Position numbers and translations under genes: made by a program. This document shows positions 38,865 to 47,582 of a DNA stretch of 64,000 bases, in pieces. The notes beneath the pieces are model-generated. The model worked only from the letters and a program-made list of their open reading frames with translations. It had not been told where the DNA came from and did no database searches. Numbering within the stretch: position 1 is the stretch's first letter; each line of letters opens with the position of its first letter. The stretch lies in the NCBI RefSeq assembly GCF_001693815.1, contig NZ_MBQD01000022.1, positions 186,001-250,000 of the forward strand. The letters run 5' to 3'. Source of the stretch: Tessaracoccus lapidicaptus. Lineage in GTDB: Bacteria; Actinomycetota; Actinomycetes; Propionibacteriales; Propionibacteriaceae.

Positions 38865-39715
38865 CAGCGACCGCCCAGCCCCGACGTGGCCAGCGACTCG
38901 ATGATCTGCCGCTGCCCGATCACGAACGCGATGAGCATCGGCACCGTCGACAGCGCGGTGGCGGCCATCACGATGCCGTAGTTCATGCCGCCGAACTGCC
39001 CCTGGAACTGGCTGAGCAGCAGCGGCACGGTGAACAGGTCGGTGGAGTTCAGCAGCACCAGCGGGAGCAGGAAGTTGTTCCACGCGTCCAGCGCGACGAT
39101 GATGCCCAGCGCGCCCAGCCCCGGCCGGATGGCCGGCAGGATGATGGTCCAGTAGATCCGCCAGCGGGAGGCGCCGTCGATCATCGCGGCCTCCTCCAGT
39201 TCGACGGGCACCGACGCGATGAACTGCCGTGCCAGGAACACGCCGAACGGGTTGACCATGATCGCCGGGATGATGAGCGCGAGGTGGGAGTCGACCCAGC
39301 CGATCTTCGCCATGAGGAAGTAGAACGGCACGAGCGTGACCTGCTTGGGCACCATCTGCATCGCGAGGAACACCCAGAACAGCACCGTCGAGCCCTTGAA
39401 CGGGATGCGGGCGAACCCGTAGGCGGCCATCGACGTGGTGAGCAGCGTGCCGGCCACCACGAGCACCGTGATGTAGATCGAGTTGGCGTAGGCGCGGCCG
39501 AAGGGCAGCGCGTTCCAGGCGTCGGCCCAGTTCGTGAACACCCACGGCTGGGGCAGGATCGACAGCGGATCGGTGAGCAGCTGCGGCAGCCCCTTGAACG
39601 AGGTGAGCAGCATCCACAGGAACGGCGCCACCATGAGCAGCGCGGCCGCGAGCACCAGGGGGTGCTTGAGCCAGGAGCCCCGCGACCGGGGCCGGGGGGT
39701 GGTGAGGACGGTCAT
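38864..39715 (-). CDS. carbohydrate ABC transporter permease (MalG type)
   Basis: The 283-aa protein has six membrane helices and the EAA loop VELEEAAMIDGASRWRIYWTIILP, characteristic of MalG-family permeases of CUT1 sugar importers. The partner permease gene ends 3 bp upstream, and the glycosidase start overlaps its stop by 1 bp. The ATPase (MsiK-like) is not encoded in the operon, which is usual for actinobacterial CUT1 systems that share one ATPase. Confidence 0.93.
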   Translation of the reverse strand: MTVLTTPRPRSRGSWLKHPLVLAAALLMVAPFLWMLLTSFKGLPQLLTDPLSILPQPWVFTNWADAWNALPFGRAYANSIYITVLVVAGTLLTTSMAAYGFARIPFKGSTVLFWVFLAMQMVPKQVTLVPFYFLMAKIGWVDSHLALIIPAIMVNPFGVFLARQFIASVPVELEEAAMIDGASRWRIYWTIILPAIRPGLGALGIIVALDAWNNFLLPLVLLNSTDLFTVPLLLSQFQGQFGGMNYGIVMAATALSTVPMLIAFVIGQRQIIESLATSGLGGR

Positions 39716-39718
39716 GGC

Positions 39719-40642
39719 TCAGCTCTCGTAGTGGACGAACTTCTTCTGCGCGCCGAACTGGATGGCGGTGATCACCAGGGTCAGGCCGAGCAGGACGATG
39801 GAGGCGGCGCTGGAGAGGCCGAACTGCGACTTCGCGAACCCGAGGTCGTAGATGTGGTAGACGATCGTGCGGGTGCCGTTGTCCGGGCCCGCGTTGTTGA
39901 CCAGGACGAACACCAGGTCGAAGGTCTGCAGCGAGCTGATGAACGCCACCACCGACTGGTAGAAGACGATCGGCGACAGCAGCGGCAGGATGATCTTGAA
40001 GAACCGAGCGACGGGGCCCGCGCCGTCGATGGCGGCGGCCTCCATCACCGAGGGAGAGATGGACTGCAAGCCCGCCATGAAGATCACGACGTTGAGCCCG
40101 AGCGACGCCCAGATGGTCACCAGACAGACGGCCAGCAGGGCCAGAATGGGGTCGCCGAGCCAGTCGATGGGGGCGATGCCGAACAGCCTGGTGAGCGACC
40201 CCGACAGCACGCCGTCGGCGCGCAGGAGCTGCTGCCAGATCAGCGCGATGGCCACCGAGCTGGTGACGACGGGGGCGAAGAACAGCACGAGGTAGAACGC
40301 GCGGCCGCGGATCTTGTTGAGCACGACGGCGGCGACGATGGCGAGGAACAGGCCGATCGGCACGGTGACGAGCGCGATGACCATGGTGTTGAGGATCGCG
40401 CGGCCGAGGAGCGGGCTGGTCAGTTGGTCGGCGAAGTTGTCGAACCCGATGAACTCCGGCATCCCGAAGCCGTTCCACTCGGTGAAGGCGAGGAGGAACG
40501 CGGCCGCGAACGGGAGCAGGGTGAACAGGAGCATGCCCAGCGCCTGGGGCGCGACGAACGCCATGCCCCAGTACTTGTCCCTCTCCCGCCAGCCGCGCCG
40601 GGCCGGGGGTCGCCCCCCGGCCACGAGCGGGGCAGCGGTCAT
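39719..40642 (-). CDS. carbohydrate ABC transporter permease (MalF type)
   Basis: The 307-aa protein has a polar 25-residue N-terminus, six helices, and the EAA loop SVMEAAAIDGAGPVARFFKIILPLLSP. It is the second membrane subunit of the CUT1 importer. The start overlaps the end of the SBP gene by 4 bp, so translation is coupled. Confidence 0.93.
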   Translation of the reverse strand: MTAAPLVAGGRPPARRGWRERDKYWGMAFVAPQALGMLLFTLLPFAAAFLLAFTEWNGFGMPEFIGFDNFADQLTSPLLGRAILNTMVIALVTVPIGLFLAIVAAVVLNKIRGRAFYLVLFFAPVVTSSVAIALIWQQLLRADGVLSGSLTRLFGIAPIDWLGDPILALLAVCLVTIWASLGLNVVIFMAGLQSISPSVMEAAAIDGAGPVARFFKIILPLLSPIVFYQSVVAFISSLQTFDLVFVLVNNAGPDNGTRTIVYHIYDLGFAKSQFGLSSAASIVLLGLTLVITAIQFGAQKKFVHYES

Positions 40643-41928
40643 GACGCGGTCTTCTCCTCGACGAGCTCGGCGACGGCGTCGAGGGTCTCCTGCGCGCCGG
40701 AGCCCGCCTCGTAGAGGGGCTGCATGAACTCCACGGCGATCTGGTTGGACAGATCGGGCACGGCGGCCTCGGTGGCGAAGTTCGAGTAGCCGAGGTCGCG
40801 CATGTCGAGCATGGTTTGAGCATGGGCCGGGAAGCCGTCGGCCAGCACGATGTCGTCGGTGCCGGCGATCGACGGGACGGCGTTGCCGGTGCCCTCGAGG
40901 CGCAGCTGCTGGCCCTCGGCGCTCAGGAAGAACGAGAAGAAGTCCCAGGCCGCGTCGTTCTCCGCGGCGTCCTTGCTGACGGCCAGGTACGACGCGGCGA
41001 CGCCGGTGGGCGCGGCCTTGCCGTCGGGGGTGGGCCAGCGGACGATGTCGTAGAGGCTCTCGTCGACGCCCGCGCCGCGGATGGTGCCGATGGTGTAGCG
41101 GCCCTGCGCGAGGAAGCCCAGCTGATGGGTGACCAAGAGGGTGTCCTCGCCGGAGCCCTCGGGGAGGAGGTCGGCCAGCTTGAGCTCGCCGGTGGCGAAC
41201 CGTGCGGCGTACTCGTCGAGCGCCGCGACGCTCTTGGCGTCGGTGTGCGCGACGTAGGCGCCCTCGTCGTCGTAGACCTGGCCGCCGCCGGCGGTCATGA
41301 TCGAGTCGTGGGTGGCCCAGTAGTTCCAGTAGACGGCTCCGGTGAGGCCGGCGTCGGCCAGCTTGCCGGTCATCTCAAAGAACTTCTCCGTGGTCCACTC
41401 GTCGTTGGCGGCGAGCTCGGCCGGGTCCTCGGTGATGCCGGCGGCCTTGAGAGCCTCCTTGTCGTACCAGAGGGCGTCGGGGTTGACGTCGTTGGGCAGG
41501 GCGTAGAGCTCGCCCTCCCAGCGGGCGACGTCGAGGACGTTCTCGGCGAAGTCGCCCTCGTCGAGCGAGGACGAGCTCACCGGTGCCAACACGTCGTTGC
41601 GGATGACCGACGCGATGCGGTCGTCGCCGACGTAGAACACGTCGGGTGCGGTGCCGGAGGAGAGTTGGGTGAGCAGCTTCGAGTGGTAGTCCGAGTACGA
41701 CGGCGTGGGCTGGAAGACCAGCTCGACGTCCGGGTTCGCTTCCTTGAAGGAGTCCTGGACGCGGTCGAACATCTTCAGTTCCTCGGGCGAGCCCCAGGTG
41801 GACCAGACGACCTTCGCGTCGCCGTCGGTGGGGGTGGAGGCGTTGCCGCCGGAGCAGGCGGTGAGCCCGATCCCGAGGGCGGCGAGGCCGGCCAGGGCGC
41901 CGACGCGGCGGCGGGTGAGGATGGTCAT
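40639..41928 (-). CDS. sugar ABC transporter substrate-binding lipoprotein
   Basis: The 429-aa protein has a lipoprotein signal peptide (MTILTRRRVGALAGLAALGIG, lipobox LTAC) and an extracellular family 1 solute-binding fold: KVVWSTWGSPEELKMFDRVQDSFKEANP, APDVFYVGDDRIASVIRND and AAWDFFSFFLSAEGQQLRLEGTG. It captures an oligosaccharide at the cell surface for the two downstream permeases. The shared operator with lacZ suggests a galactoside ligand (inference). The ATG overlaps the EamA stop (ATGA), so its translation depends on the upstream gene. Confidence 0.92.
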   Translation of the reverse strand: MTILTRRRVGALAGLAALGIGLTACSGGNASTPTDGDAKVVWSTWGSPEELKMFDRVQDSFKEANPDVELVFQPTPSYSDYHSKLLTQLSSGTAPDVFYVGDDRIASVIRNDVLAPVSSSSLDEGDFAENVLDVARWEGELYALPNDVNPDALWYDKEALKAAGITEDPAELAANDEWTTEKFFEMTGKLADAGLTGAVYWNYWATHDSIMTAGGGQVYDDEGAYVAHTDAKSVAALDEYAARFATGELKLADLLPEGSGEDTLLVTHQLGFLAQGRYTIGTIRGAGVDESLYDIVRWPTPDGKAAPTGVAASYLAVSKDAAENDAAWDFFSFFLSAEGQQLRLEGTGNAVPSIAGTDDIVLADGFPAHAQTMLDMRDLGYSNFATEAAVPDLSNQIAVEFMQPLYEAGSGAQETLDAVAELVEEKTAS

Positions 41929-42881
41929 AGGGAATCTCCTTCTTGTCTATCTCCGTTGATGACGGGGGGGGGGGGGGGAGGGGTGTCGGCGCCCTCGGGC
42001 GCCGGAATCAGGGGGACGTCGTCGGCGGGTCCGGCCTGGCCGCCGGGGATGCCGAGGAGCGTGGCGAGCAGGATCAGGGCGCCGCCGGCGATGAGCCGGA
42101 GCGTGACGGCCTCCCCGCCGAAGCCGACGGCGAACGCCGAGGCGAAGACGGGCTCGAACGTCATGAGCAGCGCCACGCGCGTGGGGGTGATGTGCCGCTG
42201 GGCCCAGGTCTGCAGCAGCATCGTGACGATGCCGGCGACGACGGCGGTGTAGGCGATGGCGCCCCACACGCCGGGGTCCGCGGGGACGTGGTATCCGCCG
42301 GGCAGGCCGAGGAAACCGGCGGTGAGCGCGACGCCGATGAGCTGAACGATGGCCAGGCTCATGGTGTCCATGGAGCGGGACCACCGGTCCAACAGCACGA
42401 TGTGGACGGCGTAGAGCGTGGCGCCCACCAGGGTGAGGGCCTCGCCGACGCCCCCGCCGCCGATCCCGGTGAGGCTGAGGACGGCCAGGCCGACGAGGGC
42501 GAGCCCGACCGCGGCCCAGGTGCGGGCGTTGAGCCGGGCCCGGAACGCGATCCACATGATGATCGGGGTGAGGACCACGTAGGTGCCGGTGATGAACCCC
42601 GACACGGAAGCCGCCGTCGTCTGCAGGCCGACGGTCTGGACGATCTGGGCGAGGCCGTAGAGCCCGCCGAGGGCAAGGCCGATCTGCCACTGGGTCGCGG
42701 TGAGCCGGCGGAGCCGTCGCCAGAAGATGGCGGCGGGGATCGCGGCGCCGACGGCGAACCGGACCGCCAGGAAGTCGATGGGGTCGATGAGGTTGACGGC
42801 GTCCTTGATGATGAAGAACGTCGAGCCCCAGATGGCGGTCACGACGAGGAGCGCGAGCGTCGCCGTCGTTGACCGTCGCAT
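41925..42881 (-). CDS. EamA/DMT family transporter with homopolymeric tract
   Basis: The 318-aa protein has ten predicted helices in two EamA repeats (ATLALLVVTAIWGSTFFIIKDAV at the start, PTRVALLMTFEPVFASAFAVGFGGE in the second). These are small-metabolite or drug exporters of the DMT superfamily. It is first in the operon with a CUT1 importer. A strong ribosome site AAGGAGG precedes the ATG, and a LacI operator and promoter lie directly upstream. The cytoplasmic tail has six prolines encoded by a C15 run (G15 on the plus strand, 41964-41978). A length change there would alter the last 15 codons and move the stop off the SBP start. Confidence 0.9.
   Translation of the reverse strand: MRRSTTATLALLVVTAIWGSTFFIIKDAVNLIDPIDFLAVRFAVGAAIPAAIFWRRLRRLTATQWQIGLALGGLYGLAQIVQTVGLQTTAASVSGFITGTYVVLTPIIMWIAFRARLNARTWAAVGLALVGLAVLSLTGIGGGGVGEALTLVGATLYAVHIVLLDRWSRSMDTMSLAIVQLIGVALTAGFLGLPGGYHVPADPGVWGAIAYTAVVAGIVTMLLQTWAQRHITPTRVALLMTFEPVFASAFAVGFGGEAVTLRLIAGGALILLATLLGIPGGQAGPADDVPLIPAPEGADTPPPPPPVINGDRQEGDSL
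41964..41978. repeat. 15-nt G homopolymer (C on coding strand)
   Basis: Fifteen consecutive G lie in the 3' end of the EamA gene, 36 nt before the next gene's start. Runs this long are mutational hot spots and a known basis for phase variation; they are also error-prone in sequencing. Confidence 0.8.
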
Positions 42882-42894
42882 GATTCCTCCTTGA

Positions 42895-42910
42895 ATGTAA
42901 CCGGTTACAT
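42895..42910. promoter_or_regulatory. LacI-family operator upstream of EamA-ABC operon
   Basis: ATGTAACCGGTTACAT, identical over 16 bp to the lacZ operator. It lies 13 nt before the EamA ATG and 3 nt after the -10 box. Confidence 0.85.
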
Positions 42911-42913
42911 GGG

Positions 42914-42942
42914 AGTTTAAGTCGTGCGCGGGGCGGATGCAA
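42914..42942 (-). promoter_or_regulatory. promoter of EamA-ABC operon
   Basis: On the minus strand TTGCAT (42937-42942), 17-bp spacer, TAAACT (42914-42919). The layout and -35 box match the lacZ promoter. Confidence 0.6.
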
Positions 42943-42975
42943 ACGGTCCTGTCAGCGCGGTGGGGGCGGCGCCGT

Positions 42976-43027
42976 CGCCAGCACTCGCGTGTACTGGCGT
43001 CGTCGCCAGCGCTCGTGTCGGCTGGCG
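42976..43027. repeat. two tandem 24-bp palindromes
   Basis: CGCCAGC-N10-TACTGGCG (42976-42999) and CGCCAGC-N9-GGCTGGCG (43004-43027) are imperfect copies with a 28-bp period in the gap between the EamA promoter and the LacI gene. Role unknown. Confidence 0.6.
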
Positions 43028-43055
43028 CTCTGACGCGGCCGGCCGCGGCGGCCCT

Positions 43056-43236
43056 CCGCGCCTGCCCTTCTGCGCCGCGCCTGCCCTCTAGAGCAGGCGC
43101 GACACACGAAGACAGGCGGCCCGGAACTTCAGGCAGGCGTCAAGACGGGAGGCAGGCGTCGCGACGGGGGGGCAGGCGTCAGGACGGGAGGCAGGCGTCG
43201 CGACGGGAGGCAGGCGTCGGGACGGGGGGCAGGCGC
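43056..43236. repeat. repeat family C, copy 2 (19-bp tandem units)
   Basis: Six units beginning GGCAGGCG occur at 43132, 43151, 43171, 43190, 43209 and 43228 (period 19-20), with consensus GGCAGGCGTCGNGACGGGA. An inverted CGCGCCTGCC part lies at 43057-43085. The block ends at the stop codon of the LacI gene (43237). It explains most of this 355-bp gap. Confidence 0.85.
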
Positions 43237-44244
43237 CTAGCCGGACTGGCGGACGTGCAACTCCACCGGCAGGATCACCGGCGACGGGGTGTCGCGGCCC
43301 TCCACCAGGTTGAGCACCATGAGGGTGGCCTGTCGGCCCAGCTCGACGGCGGGGTTGACGACGGTGGTGAGCGGCGGGTGCGTCTGGGCTGCGGCTTCGA
43401 AGTCGTCGAAGCCGATCACCTTGACCTGATCGCCAATCCGGAGCCCCCGCGCCCGCAGCGTGTCCAGGACACCCTGCGCCATCAGATCCGACGCGGCGAA
43501 GATCCCGTCGATAGAGGGGTCCGCGTCGAGCAGCTCCGCCGCGGCGCGTGCCCCGGATTCGCGCGTGTAGTCGCCGTGTGCGACAGCCACGCTGAGGCCC
43601 GCTGCCTCCAGCACCTCCTGCCAGCCGATCAGGCGGTCGAGGGCCGCAGCCATGTCGATGGGGCCGGCGACGGTGGCAGGGTGTCGGACACCCGTGGCCA
43701 GCATCCGCTCGGCGGCGAGCCTGGCGCCGCCGAGGTTGTCGCTGTCGACGAAATACAGTGTGCGCTCAATACCCGGCGGCATCAGCGGCGCGCCCAGGAA
43801 CACCGTCGGCATCGGCAGCGCGGCGGCCGCGGCTACCAGGCCGTCCGAGCGGTGGTGCGACACGATGATGGCCCCCGCCACGCGGCCCTCCAGGAGGAAG
43901 TCGACGACGGCGCCGGAACGGTCAGGGCGGGACGCGAAGACCATGACCAGCTGCATGTCGGTGCCGGCCATGCCGGCGTTGATGCCGGCCACGGCGAGCC
44001 CGAAGAACGGGTCCGAGAACACCCGCCCGTCGGGTTCCGGGACCACCATGGCCAGCGTGTTGGACCGGCCGGTCGCCAGGGAGCGCGCCGATGCGTTCGG
44101 GACGTAGCCGAGCTTGGCGACCGCCGCGCTCACCTTGGCCGCGGTCTCACCCGCGACCCCCACGTCGCCACGCACCACCCGCGACACCGTCGCCCGCGAC
44201 ACGCCCGCATGCCGCGCGACGTCCTCAAGCGTCGGCCTCATCAT
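43237..44244 (-). CDS. LacI family repressor of GH1/ABC operon (CebR-like)
   Basis: The 335-aa protein has a LacI helix-turn-helix (residues 4-26: TLEDVARHAGVSRATVSRVVRG) and the ligand domain ending VIGFDDFEAAAQTHPPLTTV. It is the last gene of an operon with a beta-glucosidase and CUT1 importer. It most likely binds the two GAGAGCGCTCTC boxes upstream of the SBP gene, which resemble the CebR box of Streptomyces. Start: ATG 44244 with AAGGGA upstream is preferred. An in-frame ATG at 44259 overlaps the GH1 stop as TAATG and is an alternative. Confidence 0.92.
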   Translation of the reverse strand: MMRPTLEDVARHAGVSRATVSRVVRGDVGVAGETAAKVSAAVAKLGYVPNASARSLATGRSNTLAMVVPEPDGRVFSDPFFGLAVAGINAGMAGTDMQLVMVFASRPDRSGAVVDFLLEGRVAGAIIVSHHRSDGLVAAAAALPMPTVFLGAPLMPPGIERTLYFVDSDNLGGARLAAERMLATGVRHPATVAGPIDMAAALDRLIGWQEVLEAAGLSVAVAHGDYTRESGARAAAELLDADPSIDGIFAASDLMAQGVLDTLRARGLRIGDQVKVIGFDDFEAAAQTHPPLTTVVNPAVELGRQATLMVLNLVEGRDTPSPVILPVELHVRQSG

Positions 44245-44258
44245 CGTCGGTCCCTTCA

Positions 44259-45668
44259 TTACCCCCGCACGCAATTCTCGCTCGCGGCGTCCCGGAAGAA
44301 CAACGCGGAGGCCTTGGGCGTTCGATGCTGCGTCTCGTAGTCCACGCGGACGATGCCGAACCGCTTGTCGTAGCCCCACGCCCACTCGAAGTTGTCCATG
44401 AACGACCACACGAAGTAGCCGCGCACGTCCGCGCCGTGCGAGATCGCGTCGTGGACGGCCACGAGGTGGTCGCGCACGAACGCCACGCGGTCCTGGTCAT
44501 CGACGAAGCCCTCCTCGTCCGCGACGTCGGGCATGGCAGCGCCGTTCTCCGTCACGTAGAGGGGGATGCCGGCGGGGCCGGTGTACTCCTCGTGCAGGCG
44601 CACCAGCAGGCGCGTCAGGCCCTCGGGCTGGATCTCCCAGTCCTGGTCCGTCACGGGCAGCCCCCGCGACACCGACCGCACCCACTCCGAACCGATGTTG
44701 GGGTTGCCCCGGAGCCGTCCGTCGGGCCCCACCACAGGCGCGTAATCCGACGACGGAGTCCCGGTGACGGCCTCGCCGTGGTAGTAGTTCACGCCCAGCA
44801 CGTCGATCGGCGTGGCGATGATCTCCATGTCGCCGGGCTGGATGGCGTCCTCGAGGCCGAGGCCGGCCAGGTCCTCCAGCACATCGGCCGGATAGGCTCC
44901 CCGGAATATCGGGTCGAGGAAGAACCGGTTGAACATGCCGTCGATGCGCCGGGCGGCGTCCACGTCCGTCGGTGACGACGGGTCCAGCGGGTCGGCCACA
45001 GTGTGGTTGGTGGTGATCCCGAGGGTCGCCGACGGCGCCAGCTCACGCAGCCGCGCCGTCGCCATGCCGTGGGCCAGTAGGAGGTGGTGGCCGGCGTGGA
45101 GTCCCTCGCGGCGGTCCGCGTGGCCGGGGGCGTGCTCGCCGCCGGCGTAGGAAAGGAACGACGAACACCAGGGCTCATTGAGGGTGGTCCAGATGTTCAC
45201 CCGGTCGCCCAGCGCCCCGTGCATCGCCTCGGCGTACTCGACGAAGCGGTAGGCCGTGTCGCGGTTGGTCCACCCGCCGTTGGACTGGAGTGCCGCGGGC
45301 AGGTCCCAGTGGTACAGCGTGACCCACGGTGTGATGCCGTGGCCGAGGAGCTCGTCGACCAGCCTCGAGTAGAAGTCCAGCCCCGCGGGGTTGAACTGAT
45401 CGTCGTCCGGCCGCACCCGCGCCCACGACGTCGAGAAGCGGTACGACTGGAGGCCCAGCTCGGACATGAGCGCCACGTCGTCGGGCATCCGGTGGTAGTG
45501 GTCGCAGGCCACCGTGCCGTCGTCGCCGTTGGCGACCGCCCCGGGCTCGCGGCAGAACACGTCCCAGATCGAATCGCGGCGCCCGTCCTCGTGGACCGCG
45601 CCCTCGATCTGGAAGGCGGCCGTGGCGCTGCCCCAGAGGAAGCCTTCCGGGAAGGTGTAGGTCGTCAT
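44259..45668 (-). CDS. beta-glucosidase, GH1 family
   Basis: The 469-aa protein begins MTTYTFPEGFLWGSATAAFQIEGA and has the acid/base Glu in TTLNEPWCSSFLSY and the nucleophile Glu in LYVTENGAAM. It hydrolyses beta-glucosides such as cellobiose after uptake, since no signal peptide is present. The ATG overlaps the upstream permease stop by 4 bp. Together with the CebE-like SBP and LacI gene this looks like a cellobiose/beta-glucoside utilisation operon. Confidence 0.95.
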   Translation of the reverse strand: MTTYTFPEGFLWGSATAAFQIEGAVHEDGRRDSIWDVFCREPGAVANGDDGTVACDHYHRMPDDVALMSELGLQSYRFSTSWARVRPDDDQFNPAGLDFYSRLVDELLGHGITPWVTLYHWDLPAALQSNGGWTNRDTAYRFVEYAEAMHGALGDRVNIWTTLNEPWCSSFLSYAGGEHAPGHADRREGLHAGHHLLLAHGMATARLRELAPSATLGITTNHTVADPLDPSSPTDVDAARRIDGMFNRFFLDPIFRGAYPADVLEDLAGLGLEDAIQPGDMEIIATPIDVLGVNYYHGEAVTGTPSSDYAPVVGPDGRLRGNPNIGSEWVRSVSRGLPVTDQDWEIQPEGLTRLLVRLHEEYTGPAGIPLYVTENGAAMPDVADEEGFVDDQDRVAFVRDHLVAVHDAISHGADVRGYFVWSFMDNFEWAWGYDKRFGIVRVDYETQHRTPKASALFFRDAASENCVRG

Positions 45669-46573
45669 CCCTTGACTGCTCCTTGCATGATGCCGGCGAC
45701 CAGCTGGCGCCCGGCGACGGCGAACAGGATCACCAGCGGCAACGTGGCGACGACGACGCCGGCCATGATGAGCGAGTAGTCCTTGAAGTACGAGGCCTGC
45801 AGCAGCTGCAGTGCCACGGGCAGGGTGGGGTTGGCCGAGCCCAGGATGATGAACGGCCAGAAGAAGTTGGTCCACGAGCCCACGAACGTGAACAGCGCCA
45901 GCATCGCGGCGGCCGGCCGGGCGGCGGGCATCGCCACGGACCAGAACGTGCGGATCATGGAGGCGCCGTCGACCCGGGCCGCCTCGATGAGCTCGAACGG
46001 CAGTGCTTCGCGCAGGTACTGCGTCATCCAGAACACGCCGAACGCGGTGACCATGCCCGGCACGATGACGGCCTGCAGCTTGCCGACCCAGTCCAGTTCG
46101 GACATGAGGATGAACAGAGGCACGATGCTGAGCTGCGTCGGGACGGCCATCGTCGCGATGACGAACACGAGCAGCCCGTTGCTGCCGCGGAACCGGAGCT
46201 TTGCGAACGAGTATCCGGCCAGCGTCGAGAAGAACACCACGGAGATGGCGGTCACCGTCGACACGATGATCGAGTTGGCCAGCGCCGTCCAGAACTTGAT
46301 GTCGGACTCGATGACGCGTGTCACGTTGGTCAGGAACTCCCCGGCCGGGATGAGCGACGGGATGGGGTTGCGGGCGATCTCGCCGGCGTTCGAGGAGGCC
46401 AGCAGGATCGTGAACCAGATCGGGTAGAAGGAGATGAGGACGACAGCGGCCAGCGCGCAGTAGGTCAGCCAGCCGGGGCGCTTGTCGACGCCGTGCAGCT
46501 TCCGACGGGCGGCGCGCGCCGCGCCCTTGCCCGCGAGCTGCTCGATCATGGGGGTGGACATCTGGGTGGACAT
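45665..46573 (-). CDS. carbohydrate ABC transporter permease (MalG/CebG type)
   Basis: The 302-aa protein has a basic N-terminus, six helices and the EAA loop FELIEAARVDGASMIRTFWSVAMP. It is the second membrane subunit of the importer. Its ATG overlaps the stop of the other permease by 1 bp (TGATG), and its stop overlaps the GH1 start. Confidence 0.93.
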   Translation of the reverse strand: MSTQMSTPMIEQLAGKGAARAARRKLHGVDKRPGWLTYCALAAVVLISFYPIWFTILLASSNAGEIARNPIPSLIPAGEFLTNVTRVIESDIKFWTALANSIIVSTVTAISVVFFSTLAGYSFAKLRFRGSNGLLVFVIATMAVPTQLSIVPLFILMSELDWVGKLQAVIVPGMVTAFGVFWMTQYLREALPFELIEAARVDGASMIRTFWSVAMPAARPAAAMLALFTFVGSWTNFFWPFIILGSANPTLPVALQLLQASYFKDYSLIMAGVVVATLPLVILFAVAGRQLVAGIMQGAVKG

Positions 46574-47508
46574 CAACGGCCCGCCTTTCCGCTCGACGAC
46601 GACGAGATGGACCGCGTGATGAGGAAGTTGATGACGCCGACCGCGATGATGATGAGGAAGAGCAGCCACGACACCGCCGCGGCGCGGCCGAAGCTCTTCT
46701 GCGCGCCCCAGCCGAGTTCGTAGATGTACATCGTCAGCGTCATCCACTGCCGGTCCGCGCCGCCCTGGCCCAGGGTGTCGAACATGCGCGGCTCGTCGAA
46801 GATCTGCAGGCCGCCGATGGTGGAGGTGATGACGACGAAAATGATGGTCGGCCGCAGCATCGGGACCGTGACCGAGAAGAAGGTGCGCCACCGGTTGGCG
46901 CCGTCGATGATGGCCGCTTCGTAGATCTCGCGCGGGATCGCCTGCATCGCTGCGAGGAAGATCAGCGCGTTGTAGCCCGTCCAGCGGAAGTTCACCATGG
47001 TGGCGATCGCGACGTGGGCTGCGAACGGATCGGCGTGCCAGCCGATGGGGGAGGTGCCGAGGATCTCCAGGACCGCGTTCACGAGGCCTGACTGATCGGC
47101 GAAGATCTTGGCGAAGATCAGGGACACGGCCACGGGCGCCACGACGTAGGGCAGCAGGACGCCCATGCGCCAGAAGGTCTTGGCGCGCAGGTTCGTGTCG
47201 AGCAGGTAGGCGATGACGATCGCGGCGAGGACCTGCGGGACAGAGGAGAGCAGGAAGATCGAGAAGGTGTTGCGCAGCGCCTTGAAGAAGTTGGGCTGCT
47301 GCAGCACGTCGATGTAATTGGTGAGACCCACCATCTCGCCCTGGCCGCCGATGAGGTGCCAGTCGTGCACAGAGACCCAGGCCGTGTAGACCAGCGGGAA
47401 CAGGCCGACGATGAAGAACAGAATGAAGAAGGGGCTGATGTACAGGTACGGCGACGCCTTGACGTCGAGGCGACTCAGGCGTTGGCTCCGGGTGAGCTGC
47501 TGATTCAT
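46573..47508 (-). CDS. carbohydrate ABC transporter permease (MalF/CebF type)
   Basis: The 311-aa protein starts MNQQLTRSQRLSRLDVKASPYLY, has six helices and the EAA loop EIYEAAIIDGANRWRTFFSVTVPMLRP. It pairs with the next permease. The start is 74 bp after the SBP stop, with a large hairpin in the gap that may reduce transcription into the permease genes. The C-terminus is Ser-rich. Confidence 0.93.
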   Translation of the reverse strand: MNQQLTRSQRLSRLDVKASPYLYISPFFILFFIVGLFPLVYTAWVSVHDWHLIGGQGEMVGLTNYIDVLQQPNFFKALRNTFSIFLLSSVPQVLAAIVIAYLLDTNLRAKTFWRMGVLLPYVVAPVAVSLIFAKIFADQSGLVNAVLEILGTSPIGWHADPFAAHVAIATMVNFRWTGYNALIFLAAMQAIPREIYEAAIIDGANRWRTFFSVTVPMLRPTIIFVVITSTIGGLQIFDEPRMFDTLGQGGADRQWMTLTMYIYELGWGAQKSFGRAAAVSWLLFLIIIAVGVINFLITRSISSSSSGKAGR

Positions 47509-47538
47509 GGGGGACTCTCTCGCAGGGCGGGGTGACGG

Positions 47539-47575
47539 GCGGGGTCGGGGGTCGGGGTGTGACCCCCGACCCCGC
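47539..47575 (-). terminator. attenuating hairpin between SBP and permease genes
   Basis: A 15-bp perfect GC stem (47539-47553 with 47561-47575, core GGGGTCGGGGGTC) has a 7-nt loop. It lies between the SBP stop and the permease start in one operon. Such hairpins commonly stabilise the SBP transcript and lower downstream expression. Confidence 0.75.
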
Positions 47576-47582
47576 GGGTGAC

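Noticed and set aside
43132-43236. Regular 19-bp repeats as a CRISPR array
   Set aside because: Units are contiguous with no unique spacers, repeats are too short, and no cas gene is present.
47539-47575. Strong hairpin as the end of the SBP operon
   Set aside because: The downstream permease, GH1 and LacI genes have no other promoter visible and belong functionally with the SBP, so attenuation or mRNA stabilisation is more likely than full termination.
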